Below are positions 52,851-61,125 of a stretch of 64,000 nt of DNA, in pieces. The position numbers were made by a program, and so were the translations under genes. The DNA is from Oscillospiraceae bacterium (lineage in GTDB: Bacteria; Bacillota; Clostridia; Oscillospirales; CAG-272): the NCBI GenBank assembly GCA_015064355.1, contig SVSJ01000006.1:19873-83872 (forward strand), given 5' to 3'. The notes under the pieces were generated by a model that saw only the letters and a program-made list of their open reading frames with translations, made no database searches and was not told the DNA's origin. How positions within the stretch are numbered: position 1 is the stretch's first letter; each line of letters opens with the position of its first letter.

Positions 52851-54632
52851 ATGACTGCAAACAAGCACGTAATGTCTTGGGTAGAAGAAATGGCTGCCCT
52901 CACAACACCCGACAAGATCGTTTGGATCGACGGTACAGAAGAACAGGCCGAGGCTCTCCGCGCGGAAGCTTGCTCCACAGGAGAAATGATCAAGCTCAAT
53001 GAGGAAAAGCTCCCCGGATGCTACCTCCACCACACAGCTATCAACGACGTTGCAAGAGTTGAAAACAGAACATTCATCTGCACCTCCAAGAAGGAAGATG
53101 CAGGCAACATCAACAACTGGATGGATCCCAAAGAATGCTACGAAAAGCTCGGCAAGCTCTACAAGGGCTCTATGAAGGGCAGAACAATGTACGTTATTCC
53201 CTACTCCATGGGTATCGTTGGTTCTGATTTCGCTAAGTACGGTATCGAGCTCACTGACTCCATTTACGTTGTACTCAACATGCTCATTATGACTCGCGTT
53301 GGCACTAACGTTCTCGAAGCTCTCGGTGAGTCCGCTGACTACATCAAGGGTCTCCACGCAAAGGCTGACCTCGATGAAGAAAACCGTTACATCGTTCACT
53401 TCCCCGAAGACAACACAATCTGGTCCGTTAACTCCGGTTACGGCGGAAACGTTCTTCTCGGTAAGAAGTGCTTCGCTCTCCGTATTGCTTCCTACCTTGG
53501 CCGTAAGGAAGGCTGGATGGCTGAACACATGCTCATCCTCGGCGTTGAATATCCCAATGGTGAAGTTAAGTACATCTCTGCTGCATTCCCCTCCGCTTGC
53601 GGTAAGACCAACCTCGCTATGCTCATTCCTCCGGAAGTTTACGCAAAGCAGGGCTACAAGGTTTGGTGCGTAGGTGACGACATCGCTTGGCTCCGCGTAG
53701 GTGCTGACGGCAGACTCTGGGCTGTTAACCCCGAAAACGGATTCTTCGGCGTTGCTCCCGGTACTAACGAAAAGTCCAACCCCAATGCTCTCCACACCTG
53801 CATGAAGGACACCATCTTCACCAACGTATGCCACAATCTTGATGACAACACCGTTTGGTGGGAAGGTCTTGACAACAATCCTCCTACAAACGCAAAGAAC
53901 TGGAGAAACGAGCCTTGGGACTACAGAACATACGACAAGAACAACAAGGTTCAGACAGCAGGCGCACATCCCAACTCCCGCTTCACAGCTAAGGCTATCA
54001 ACTGCCCCTGCCTCTCTAAGGAATTCAACAATCCCGCAGGCGTGCCCATCTCCGCTATCGTATTCGGCGGCAGACGTGCAAAGACTGCTCCCCTGGTATA
54101 TCAGTCCACATCCTGGCAGAACGGTACATTCGTTGGCTCCATCATGGCTTCCGAAACAACCGCAGCTGCAGCAGGTGCTGTTGGCGTAGTTCGTCGCGAC
54201 CCCATGGCAATGCGTCCCTTCACAGGCTACGACATGGGTGACTATTTCGCACACTGGCTCAATATGGGCAAGAACATCCCCAACGCTCCCAAGATCTTCC
54301 ACGTTAACTGGTTCAGAACAGACGATAGCGGCAACTTCATTTGGCCTGGCTTCGGTGACAACATGAGAGTTCTCCTCTGGATCCTCGACCGTTGCGAAGG
54401 CAAGGTTGACGCTGATCTCACAGCTATCGGTTATGTTCCCAAGGCTGAAGATATCAATATCGAAGGTCTTGAAGATGTTACACTTGATACAATCAAGGAA
54501 CTCGTTTCTGTTGACGTAGAAAGCTGGAAGGCTGACATCGCAAACATCAAGGAATTCTACGCCCTCATCGGTAACAGAGTTCCTGCAGAGCTCCACGAAG
54601 AACTTGCTGCTCTCGAAGCAAGACTCGGTTAA
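52851..54632 (+). CDS. pckG: Phosphoenolpyruvate carboxykinase (GTP-type)
   Basis: The 593-residue protein matches the GTP-dependent family: IVWIDGTEEQAEAL, YVIPYSMGIVGSDFAKYGIELTDS (trimmed core PYSMGIVGS), the P-loop FPSACGKTNLAML, the metal-site GDDIAWLRVG, and PEGFFGVAPGTN-like NPENGFFGVAPGTN. It interconverts oxaloacetate plus GTP and PEP plus CO2. In anaerobic fermenters it may run towards oxaloacetate. It is a monocistronic gene with its own promoter and terminator. Codon use is strongly biased to C-ending codons, suggesting high expression. The ATP-type PckA is more common in Firmicutes. Confidence 0.96.
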   Translation: MTANKHVMSWVEEMAALTTPDKIVWIDGTEEQAEALRAEACSTGEMIKLNEEKLPGCYLHHTAINDVARVENRTFICTSKKEDAGNINNWMDPKECYEKLGKLYKGSMKGRTMYVIPYSMGIVGSDFAKYGIELTDSIYVVLNMLIMTRVGTNVLEALGESADYIKGLHAKADLDEENRYIVHFPEDNTIWSVNSGYGGNVLLGKKCFALRIASYLGRKEGWMAEHMLILGVEYPNGEVKYISAAFPSACGKTNLAMLIPPEVYAKQGYKVWCVGDDIAWLRVGADGRLWAVNPENGFFGVAPGTNEKSNPNALHTCMKDTIFTNVCHNLDDNTVWWEGLDNNPPTNAKNWRNEPWDYRTYDKNNKVQTAGAHPNSRFTAKAINCPCLSKEFNNPAGVPISAIVFGGRRAKTAPLVYQSTSWQNGTFVGSIMASETTAAAAGAVGVVRRDPMAMRPFTGYDMGDYFAHWLNMGKNIPNAPKIFHVNWFRTDDSGNFIWPGFGDNMRVLLWILDRCEGKVDADLTAIGYVPKAEDINIEGLEDVTLDTIKELVSVDVESWKADIANIKEFYALIGNRVPAELHEELAALEARLG

Positions 54633-54647
54633 TTTAAGACAAAACAA

Positions 54648-54677
54648 AACGGCTGGCCAATTGGTCAGTCGTTTTTT
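54648..54677 (+). terminator. Terminator after pckG (copy 1 of a duplicated element)
   Basis: AACGGCTGGCCAA pairs with TTGGTCAGTCGTT with two G-T wobbles, then TTTTTT. An identical copy occurs at 55495-55525. Confidence 0.9.
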
Positions 54678-54696
54678 GGTTGTGTATGTGCAACTA

Positions 54697-55377
54697 CTAT
54701 TTCATTCCGAGGTTCGCCAGAGCAAGCCTTTCATTTTGCAAAATGAAATTTTCAATATATTGTTTATTGGGTTGTGATAGCATTTCTATTTTATATTGAA
54801 TGGCATCAAGGTCATCTTTAATTCTCATGTGATAATCTTCTCCTAAATCATCACCGAAACATTCGATATTGCGTTGGTATGCGGTTTCAATTTGATTTTT
54901 CATTGCCAGTAAATGATCAATTCCCTTATTATACCAACTTTCTTTGACCGTCATACAAAACATTACATAATCTAAATCAGGAAACCCGTAGTCGTGATAT
55001 GCTCTATATGCATTACCGGCAGTATCTGCACTTTCAAAAAAGGGGATCAAATACTTTTCTATGTAGTCAAACATGGAGTCAATACAATTATCAATAGAGG
55101 CTAAATCATCTCTGTCAAATTCAAACCATGCATAGCTATTTTCAAAAGACTTTAAGTGAAAATGTCCACAACACGATTTGCTGATTCTTTCTCCACAACA
55201 CAGTGGGAAGGCACAAAATTCAACCGTACACTCCCGCCCACTGATTGATTGGTGTAAAGATAATGATTGAAACACATCATTAATAACTCTATAGAAGTTA
55301 TTTCTATATGGTTTGAAACCATAAGGAGATAATTGTTTTTTGCATCTTTCTTTGAATGTTTTTTCTAAGTACTTCAT
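54697..55377 (-). CDS. DUF4304-like protein (possible immunity-type protein)
   Basis: The 226-residue protein begins LEKTFKERCKKQLSPYGFKPYRNNFYRVINDVFQSLSLHQS; the trimmed core GFKPYRNNFYR followed by a strand with Q-S resembles the DUF4304 opening. The rest is helical with several Cys residues (CTVEFCAFPLCCGER, SKSCCGHFH). DUF4304 members are sometimes found as immunity proteins beside toxins, but no toxin gene is here. Its sequence is clearly more AT-rich than the neighbours. It lies alone, reading against pckG, between two identical terminator copies, which suggests a later insertion. Ribosome site AAGGG about 12 bases from the ATG is weak. Confidence 0.5.
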   Translation of the reverse strand: MKYLEKTFKERCKKQLSPYGFKPYRNNFYRVINDVFQSLSLHQSISGRECTVEFCAFPLCCGERISKSCCGHFHLKSFENSYAWFEFDRDDLASIDNCIDSMFDYIEKYLIPFFESADTAGNAYRAYHDYGFPDLDYVMFCMTVKESWYNKGIDHLLAMKNQIETAYQRNIECFGDDLGEDYHMRIKDDLDAIQYKIEMLSQPNKQYIENFILQNERLALANLGMK

Positions 55378-55494
55378 AATACAATTTACCCTTCGTCGCT
55401 AAGAAGAGAAATAAGGCAGTGTTAGGCAAGAATATATAACTTTACCTCAAGTATACAATATTTTATATTCCTTGTCAATCACATCACAAGTCAA

Positions 55495-55525
55495 AACGGC
55501 TGGCCAATTGGTCAGTCGTTTTTTT
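55495..55525 (+). terminator. Orphan second copy of the pckG terminator
   Basis: Same stem and loop as 54648-54677, in the same orientation, plus a longer T-run. The shared identical stretch is 33 bases. There is no plus-strand gene directly upstream of it, so its presence is not explained by normal gene order. Confidence 0.85.
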
Positions 55526-55531
55526 GTGCAG

Positions 55532-55564
55532 AAAAAAAGGACTCACTCATAGTGAATCCCTTTT
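55532..55564 (-). terminator. Terminator of the CBM9-like protein gene
   Basis: On the minus strand AAAGGGATTCACT pairs with AGTGAGTCCTTT (one mismatch), followed by TTTTTTTC. Confidence 0.85.
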
Positions 55565-55579
55565 ATGTATTAGGCTAAA

Positions 55580-56911
55580 TTATTTCTTTTTCTTGCCGAG
55601 TGCGATGCCGAGACCTGCGCCAACTACTACTACAACAGCAACGATTGCGATAATGAGACCTGTGTTGTTCTTTTCTACAGGTTCTTCAACCTTGGGAGCT
55701 TCAGTAGCGGGAGCCTCAGTAGCAGGAGCTTCTGTTGCGGGTGCTTCTGTTGCGGGTGCTTCTGTTACAGGTGCTTCTGTTGTGGGAGCTTCTGTAGCGG
55801 GAGCTTCTGTTGCAGGTGCTTCAGTAGCGGGAGCTTCTGTTGCGGGTGCTTCTGTTGCGGGTGCTTCTGTAGCAGGAGCTTCTGTTGCGGGTGCTTCTGT
55901 AGCAGGAGCTTCTGTTGCGGGTGCTTCTGTTGCAGGAGCTTCTGTTGCAGGAGCCTCTGTAGCGGGTGCTTCTGTTGCGGGTGCTTCTGTTGCAGGTGCT
56001 TCTGTTGCAGGTGCTTCAGTAGCAGGTGCTTCAGTAGCAGGTGCTTCAGTTGCAGGAGCCTCTGTGGAAGGTGTTACGTCGCCCTGTGCAGGGTCAATAA
56101 GAACGATAGTGTTCAGAGAATCAGCTGTGCCGTATTCGTAGAACTTACCCCAAGACAGCCAGCCTGCAAGGCCTTCGTCCAATGTGCTTCTTGAGCTCAT
56201 ACGAACAATGCCGGTACCAAGCTCAACACCGTGAAGATTCATCTTCTTTGCATTGAGACCAAGATTTGTAAGAGGAATAGCGATAGTTGCATGCATCATA
56301 TCGTCTTCCATAAGAATATACTTTTCACATTCTGCGGCAGCACCGTGATTGGAAACTGAATAGTCGTCGAAGCCAAGTGTCCAGTAATAGTCGCACATTG
56401 CATCGTAATTCTTTCTGAACTCAACAGTATCAGGATTAGTGGTAGCATCGGTGTCACCGAAGAAGCCGCAATGTGTCATATTGTTTGCAACAAGTGCTTC
56501 GAGGGGCTGAACCCAGATCTGAACACCGTCACCTACCCAAGCTGCGTCAGCACCGCATACTTCATAATCGGGAGAAAGAATACCAACATAAAGATACTTG
56601 TCATCCCAGCAAAGGTAGAGATCAAAAGGACAGTCTTCAGGCTCAACAGACTGACGGCCATCGGGACCTGTACCGCTGTGCCCATAGCCGGCTGTATCAC
56701 GGTATTCGTTCCAGTACTTGTAAAGTTCAGCGTTGTAAGAATCGGGGGTTACTGAGATAGCGGGATCGCCCCAGGATTCGTCGATTTCTTCAAGGTTAGG
56801 AGCCTTGTCAACTTTGTTTGCCTTAACAACTGTACCAACTGCTGCGTTAGCAACAACAGCAAAGCTAATCATCAGTACAGCTACAAGAATGAGAGTAATG
56901 AGTTTCTTCAT
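55580..56911 (-). CDS. Secreted CBM9-like protein with a 25-copy TEAPA stalk and C-terminal anchor
   Basis: The track starts 26 codons too early; ATG at 56911 with AGGAGAAAA gives 443 residues. Signal peptide (about 1-24, KKLITLILVAVLMISFAVVANA, trimmed core LILVAVLMISFAV), then a CBM9/DOMON-like beta domain (about 30-275) with YLCWDDKYLYVGI and DGVQIWVQP, typical of family 9 carbohydrate-binding modules. A stalk of 25 five-residue TEAPA units follows, then a membrane helix (NTGLIIAIVAVVVVVGAGLGI, trimmed core LIIAIVAVVVVVGAG) and KKKK. It is probably displayed on the outside of the membrane and binds sugars. Ligand unknown. Confidence 0.78.
   Translation of the reverse strand: MKKLITLILVAVLMISFAVVANAAVGTVVKANKVDKAPNLEEIDESWGDPAISVTPDSYNAELYKYWNEYRDTAGYGHSGTGPDGRQSVEPEDCPFDLYLCWDDKYLYVGILSPDYEVCGADAAWVGDGVQIWVQPLEALVANNMTHCGFFGDTDATTNPDTVEFRKNYDAMCDYYWTLGFDDYSVSNHGAAAECEKYILMEDDMMHATIAIPLTNLGLNAKKMNLHGVELGTGIVRMSSRSTLDEGLAGWLSWGKFYEYGTADSLNTIVLIDPAQGDVTPSTEAPATEAPATEAPATEAPATEAPATEAPATEAPATEAPATEAPATEAPATEAPATEAPATEAPATEAPATEAPATEAPATEAPATEAPATEAPTTEAPVTEAPATEAPATEAPATEAPATEAPKVEEPVEKNNTGLIIAIVAVVVVVGAGLGIALGKKKK
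55695..56069 (-). repeat. Tandem 15-bp repeat, 25 units, encoding TEAPA
   Basis: 25 uninterrupted 15-base units of the form GGWGCTTCTGTWGCR (plus-strand reading) encode (TEAPA)n. Units differ mainly at third codon positions, with three amino-acid variants (TTEAP, VTEAP, and the flanking S/K). The opposite strand is also open and reads GASVA repeats, which is a by-product. Confidence 0.95.
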
Positions 56912-56959
56912 GATTTTTCTCCTAAAATGATTTTGTTCCAATAAATATGGACTAATATC

Positions 56960-56989
56960 TTTATACCATATTATCATTGCATAAGTCAA
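56960..56989 (-). promoter_or_regulatory. Promoter of the CBM9-like protein gene
   Basis: On the minus strand TTGACT, 18 bases, TATAAA, about 50 bases upstream of the ATG at 56911. Confidence 0.65.
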
Positions 56990-57139
56990 GGGATTTCTAC
57001 AAAAAATTTAAAACCGATTATATTTTTGTAACATTTAACAAAACTACTACTTATTTCAAATTCGCAAACTAACATTTCCGCCGAAGATAACGGCCGGTCA
57101 TTTTTAACCAGCCATTTTTGTTCATTGTACGATTTTGCA

Positions 57140-58888
57140 CTATTTTGTAGCAATATTGACATTCTCTCCTTCGAGCACTATGTCATTGCTAAAGCCGAAA
57201 GTGCCTATCCAACAGTTTCCGCTTACATCAGCGTCAACACAGTAGCGTAGCTTGATCTTGCAGTCAGCGGAGTGCCATTTGGGTCCGGAGAAGCTCTTGA
57301 AAATACGGTTATTTTTGAATGTCAGTCCTTTCACTGAGTACGCGTAGAGAACCGGGGTATCCGTTGTGTCAAACACGTTGTCTGTAATGCAGATGTTTGT
57401 GTGGAACGGGATGTTGATATCCGGTTCAGGCACCTGAGGAGAAATACTTATAATTCCCTCGCAGTCGCCGTAATAAGCGGAGAGACAAACGTCGGTGAAA
57501 ACGTTATTTCTTATTGTCACGTCGTGGCACGGACCCGACTCAAACCAATACATAGCGTCCCCCGGAATAACGATAGGTGAACCTGAGGATGCAAAGTAGT
57601 TATTCTCAACGAGAACGGACTGTGGCGTGGAGATAAGCATTCCTCTTGCATTACTGCTACCAAAACGGTTTCCGCGGCATACAAATGCTGCTGTGTGGCT
57701 GTAATTATCAACCGTAAGCTTGCCGCTTTCAGCGATCTCTTTGACATCATCAGGTATCGGCTCGCTGAACCGGAGCAAGAACGTATCGATATCGAGAAGC
57801 TCGTATTCAGCTGCTGTCATTTTTCCAAGCTGCTCCAGGTTCCCGCGGCGAATAAGTGTGATCTCGTCTCCCTTTTCAGCCCAATAATGGAAGCCTCTTG
57901 CCTCTTCGTGTCCGTATCTGCACTTTAGAGTATAGTCATCCACTACAGATTCAACGGGGCAGCAGCAGCTGTGAATGTTGATTGGGTCGTCCATCAGTCC
58001 TAGGAAAGTGCACTCGCTTACGGTTACTGTACCACTGTTGTTTGTGAGATGGAAGCCGTCGTCCCGTCCGCTGGATACGCTGCGGCCTGCTTTTGTATTG
58101 GGAACAAAATGCAATCTATTGAAGGTCATATCGTGACAGAACTGGGCCAGGCAGCCAAGTCCACCGCAGGAATGAACGATTACGTCATCAACAGTTACGT
58201 TCTCACACTTCTCGGCAAAAATACCTGCGTGGATCCTCATATTGTGGCGCAGGATGAACACGTTTCCGGGTCTTCCGTTCGTCTTTTCCCAGCAGTGCAT
58301 GCGGTACACATTATCTCCAAGGGACTCCACGCTTCTCGGAACAAAATGGTTTCCGTACACACGGCAGGCACACAGGTGTTCTTTGTCATATTGCAGACAG
58401 TTGCGCTGCAGGAGAGGATACCACTCATCGTTGCCAACGTCAAACTCAATATTGCTTCCGGTAAATCTGTGCGGAAAAACCTCGGGGTCGACATACATAT
58501 CTATGTAATACTCACCCAATCCCACTGCAGTCCCCTCGGCAACCAGCGGCTTTTTCCAGTCGATCACAAACCCCTGCATTGTTACGTTTTTGCAGTGGTC
58601 CATGGTCACCGCCTGCATATGGCCGGAATAGTAAAGACGGGCGCCGTTGCCGGTCAGCTTGCAGTTTTCCATTTCCTTCATCCATATACCAAGCACGCGG
58701 TAAGGCATAACTTCGGAATTTGAGATGCGGTAGTCATATCTCATTTCCTCATGTGGGGTGAAGTAATAGTCACCGTCTTCAAACACAAACTCCGTGTCGC
58801 GCGTATTTTCCTTGAACAGTTTCCAAAGAGAAATGGTTATATCGGTGTCGGGCAAGATCCCGTAATCTCTTAAGCGGATAGTTTTCAT
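57140..58888 (-). CDS. GH110-like right-handed beta-helix protein (putative alpha-1,3-galactosidase-related)
   Basis: The 582-residue protein shows a right-handed parallel beta-helix with repeated N-V-T turns (CKNVTMQGFVIDW, CENVTVDDVIVHS, TVTVSECTFLGLMDDPINIHS trimmed to FLGLMDDPINIHS). The strings DDGFHL and DDPINIHS match the Asp-rich catalytic region of GH110 alpha-1,3-galactosidases. No signal peptide is seen, so it would be cytoplasmic, unlike secreted Bacteroides GH110 enzymes. The TIM-barrel family GH36 can be ruled out. Exact activity is not certain; a polygalacturonase-like or related epimerase fold remains possible. Monocistronic with its own promoter. Confidence 0.65.
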   Translation of the reverse strand: MKTIRLRDYGILPDTDITISLWKLFKENTRDTEFVFEDGDYYFTPHEEMRYDYRISNSEVMPYRVLGIWMKEMENCKLTGNGARLYYSGHMQAVTMDHCKNVTMQGFVIDWKKPLVAEGTAVGLGEYYIDMYVDPEVFPHRFTGSNIEFDVGNDEWYPLLQRNCLQYDKEHLCACRVYGNHFVPRSVESLGDNVYRMHCWEKTNGRPGNVFILRHNMRIHAGIFAEKCENVTVDDVIVHSCGGLGCLAQFCHDMTFNRLHFVPNTKAGRSVSSGRDDGFHLTNNSGTVTVSECTFLGLMDDPINIHSCCCPVESVVDDYTLKCRYGHEEARGFHYWAEKGDEITLIRRGNLEQLGKMTAAEYELLDIDTFLLRFSEPIPDDVKEIAESGKLTVDNYSHTAAFVCRGNRFGSSNARGMLISTPQSVLVENNYFASSGSPIVIPGDAMYWFESGPCHDVTIRNNVFTDVCLSAYYGDCEGIISISPQVPEPDINIPFHTNICITDNVFDTTDTPVLYAYSVKGLTFKNNRIFKSFSGPKWHSADCKIKLRYCVDADVSGNCWIGTFGFSNDIVLEGENVNIATK

Positions 58889-58938
58889 ATTTACTCCTAT
58901 TGTATTTCAGCGCCAAACGCACATGAATTATTTGCTTA

Positions 58939-58967
58939 ATGATACCATACATCAAAGCTGTTTTCAA
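58939..58967 (-). promoter_or_regulatory. Promoter of the GH110-like gene
   Basis: On the minus strand TTGAAA, 17 bases, TATCAT, about 50 bases upstream of the ATG, with a TAGGAGT ribosome site. Confidence 0.65.
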
Positions 58968-59004
58968 GAGTTTGCAGTATTTTTCCTCTGCGAAAACATT
59001 ACAG

Positions 59005-59033
59005 TTGATTCGCCGGAGAATTTGTGATATAAT
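59005..59033 (+). promoter_or_regulatory. Promoter of the DUF362-ispE-acetyltransferase operon
   Basis: TTGATT, 17 bases, TATAAT, 35 bases before the ATG. Confidence 0.75.
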
Positions 59034-59067
59034 TAGTTATTACATATTTTTTTGAGAAAGTATTACT

Positions 59068-60234
59068 ATGACGAATATGCTTAATAACATAAAAAACTCC
59101 CCTGTATACATTAGGAAATGCGACACTTATTCCGTAGACGTTCTTTACGGAATTTTCAGTGATGCATTCAAGAAGCTGGGCTTTACCCGTGAGCTGATCG
59201 AAGGTAAAAACGTGCTCCTCAAGCCCAATCTGGTGCTTGCAAAAAAGCCGGAATTCGGCGCAACGTCACACCCACTATTCGTAGAGGCCTGCGCAAAGCT
59301 GATCTGCGATATGGGAGCTGCGAGCGTTACCCTGGCGGACTCCCCAGGCGGGCCTTTCGTTGCGGCAAATATTAACAACACCTATCGCGCTTGCGAAATG
59401 ACCTCCATCAACTGCGCCAAGATGAAGCTTAACGACGACTTCACTTGGCAAAGCGTGCGCGTAAACGGCGAAAAACTAAAAAATTTCCACGTAATAAGCG
59501 CGGTGTACAACGCAGACGTGATCGTGGATCTGTGCAAGCTGAAAACACACTCTCTGACAGGGCTCAGCGGTGCTACGAAAAATCTTTTTGGAATCATTCC
59601 CGGTGTGGAAAAGTTTGAAATGCACTCCACCTTCCCCGAGGTTTCCGACTTCAGCAAGATGCTCGTGGATCTTTCGTCTTATGTGCTTGAGAACAAGACT
59701 TTTATTGCCCTTTGTGATGCGATCATCTCAATGGAGGGAAACGGCCCCACCCACGGCACACCGAAAAAGACTGATACAGTCCTCATCTCCCGTTCTCCTT
59801 ACGCGCTTGATGTTGTTGGCGAGCATCTTATGAAAAACGACGGCAACGTAAAGCATCTTGACTGTGCGTCAGAGCGCGGTTACGTTTCAAGGAACTGGGA
59901 AGAAATCGAGCTTCTCGGAGACTGTGAGATCCCACAGTACGATTTCGTTCAGCCTGATACTACCAGCTTCCTTGGCAATCTTTCAGGATTTATGGGCGGA
60001 CGTTTTGCCAAGCTCTTTGAAGCTAAGCCTGCCATCAACAAGAAAAAATGCATCGGCTGCGGCAAATGTGCGGAGTCCTGCCCACGGCACACCATTACCA
60101 TTGACAAAAAGGGCAAGAAAAAGCTTGCTGTTATCCACCGCGGCGATTGCATCCGTTGCTACTGTTGCCAGGAGCTTTGCCCAATCGGTGCCGTTGATGT
60201 ACAGCAGAACATAATTATTAAACTGATTCATTGA
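59068..60234 (+). CDS. DUF362 protein with two C-terminal [4Fe-4S] motifs
   Basis: The 388-residue protein has the DUF362 domain (about 30-300): KNVLLKPNLVLAKKPEFGATSHP (trimmed core VLLKPNLV), DSPGGP, DLCKLKTHSLTGLSGATKNLFGIIPG (trimmed core LKTHSLTGLSGATKN). It ends with CIGCGKCAESCP and CIRCYCCQELCP, two ferredoxin clusters. It is likely cytoplasmic and electron-transferring, but the biological reaction of the family is poorly known. It is followed 7 bases later by ispE, so the two are cotranscribed. Ribosome site is weak (GAGAAAG). Confidence 0.85.
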   Translation: MTNMLNNIKNSPVYIRKCDTYSVDVLYGIFSDAFKKLGFTRELIEGKNVLLKPNLVLAKKPEFGATSHPLFVEACAKLICDMGAASVTLADSPGGPFVAANINNTYRACEMTSINCAKMKLNDDFTWQSVRVNGEKLKNFHVISAVYNADVIVDLCKLKTHSLTGLSGATKNLFGIIPGVEKFEMHSTFPEVSDFSKMLVDLSSYVLENKTFIALCDAIISMEGNGPTHGTPKKTDTVLISRSPYALDVVGEHLMKNDGNVKHLDCASERGYVSRNWEEIELLGDCEIPQYDFVQPDTTSFLGNLSGFMGGRFAKLFEAKPAINKKKCIGCGKCAESCPRHTITIDKKGKKKLAVIHRGDCIRCYCCQELCPIGAVDVQQNIIIKLIH

Positions 60235-60241
60235 GGTTAAT

Positions 60242-61102
60242 ATGCGCTCACTAACAACTAAAGCGTATGCGAAGATCAATCTCTATCTTGACGTGTGCGA
60301 TCTGCGCCCGGACGGGTATCACAACATCGAGAGCATAATGCAGCAGGTCTCCCTCTGCGACAGAGTAACTGTGGAGCAGCTCGACGAGGGACATGGTATA
60401 AAAATCACCTGCACCGATCCCGCAGTACCAACGGATGAAAGAAATATCGTACACAAGTGCGCGGTGAGATTTTTTGAGCATTTCGGAATTAAGGACTATT
60501 CAATCGCTATACACATTGACAAGGAGATTCCTTCCTGCGGCGGTCTTGCGGGAGGATCAACCGACGGAGCGGCAGTGCTAAAGCTACTTAACGAGCTTTA
60601 CTGCACAAATGCAGACGAAAGCATCCTTTGCGAAATCGGTGTGAAAGTTGGAGCCGATATTCCCTTCTGCATTGTGGGAGGCACCTGCATTTGCAGAGGC
60701 ATTGGAGAGATACTTACGCCTGTGGAAGTTGCGGCAGCGAAATATCAGGTGCTTATTTCCTTTCCCGGTGAAGGTATATCAACTCCTGCGGCATACAAGA
60801 TGCTCGACAGCATTGATCGCCACACAGATCACGCAGGCATTGACGACGTGTTGTCTGCTCTGCGAGGCGGGGATATTCCCACGGAAATGTACAACGCATT
60901 CGAGCTGGCAGTTTTGCCCGGACACGAAAATGCGCGGCTTGTTAAAAAAGTAATGCTTGATTTTGGCGCTGTGTCGTCAATGATGAGCGGAAGCGGCTCA
61001 ACCATATTCGGGCTCTTCGATGACACCGCTAACATTCAGAATGCGACCGTAGCACTCGGCAAGCTGGGATTTGAATCTCACACCTGCTCACCAATAAATT
61101 AA
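60242..61102 (+). CDS. ispE: 4-diphosphocytidyl-2-C-methyl-D-erythritol kinase IspE
   Basis: The 286-residue GHMP kinase has KAYAKINLYLDV, the glycine-rich ATP loop PSCGGLAGGSTDGAAV and GSGSTIFGLFD. IspE phosphorylates CDP-ME with ATP in the non-mevalonate (MEP) isoprenoid pathway. TTGAGG ribosome site, start 8 bases later. It sits between DUF362 and an acetyltransferase. Confidence 0.95.
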   Translation: MRSLTTKAYAKINLYLDVCDLRPDGYHNIESIMQQVSLCDRVTVEQLDEGHGIKITCTDPAVPTDERNIVHKCAVRFFEHFGIKDYSIAIHIDKEIPSCGGLAGGSTDGAAVLKLLNELYCTNADESILCEIGVKVGADIPFCIVGGTCICRGIGEILTPVEVAAAKYQVLISFPGEGISTPAAYKMLDSIDRHTDHAGIDDVLSALRGGDIPTEMYNAFELAVLPGHENARLVKKVMLDFGAVSSMMSGSGSTIFGLFDDTANIQNATVALGKLGFESHTCSPIN

Positions 61103-61125
61103 TAATAAGAAAGATAAACAGAGAT

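Noticed and set aside
52830-54647. 605-residue minus-strand ORF opposite pckG
   Set aside because: Reading of the reverse strand gives a low-complexity Val/Cys/Glu-rich sequence without motifs. It exists because pckG uses very few codons whose complement is a stop. No ribosome site.
54697-55525. Insertion sequence or transposon as the cause of the duplicated terminator
   Set aside because: There is no transposase, no terminal inverted repeat beyond the terminator hairpin itself, and the repeated stretch is far longer than a typical target-site duplication. Insertion of some other kind remains possible.
55695-56069. Possible CRISPR array from the regular repeat
   Set aside because: The units are 15 bases with no unique spacers, in frame within a coding gene, and no cas genes are near.
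55524-56141. Plus-strand ORF with GASVA repeats
   Set aside because: It is the antisense of the TEAPA stalk. The minus-strand frame has a signal peptide, a real domain, a membrane anchor, a promoter and a terminator.
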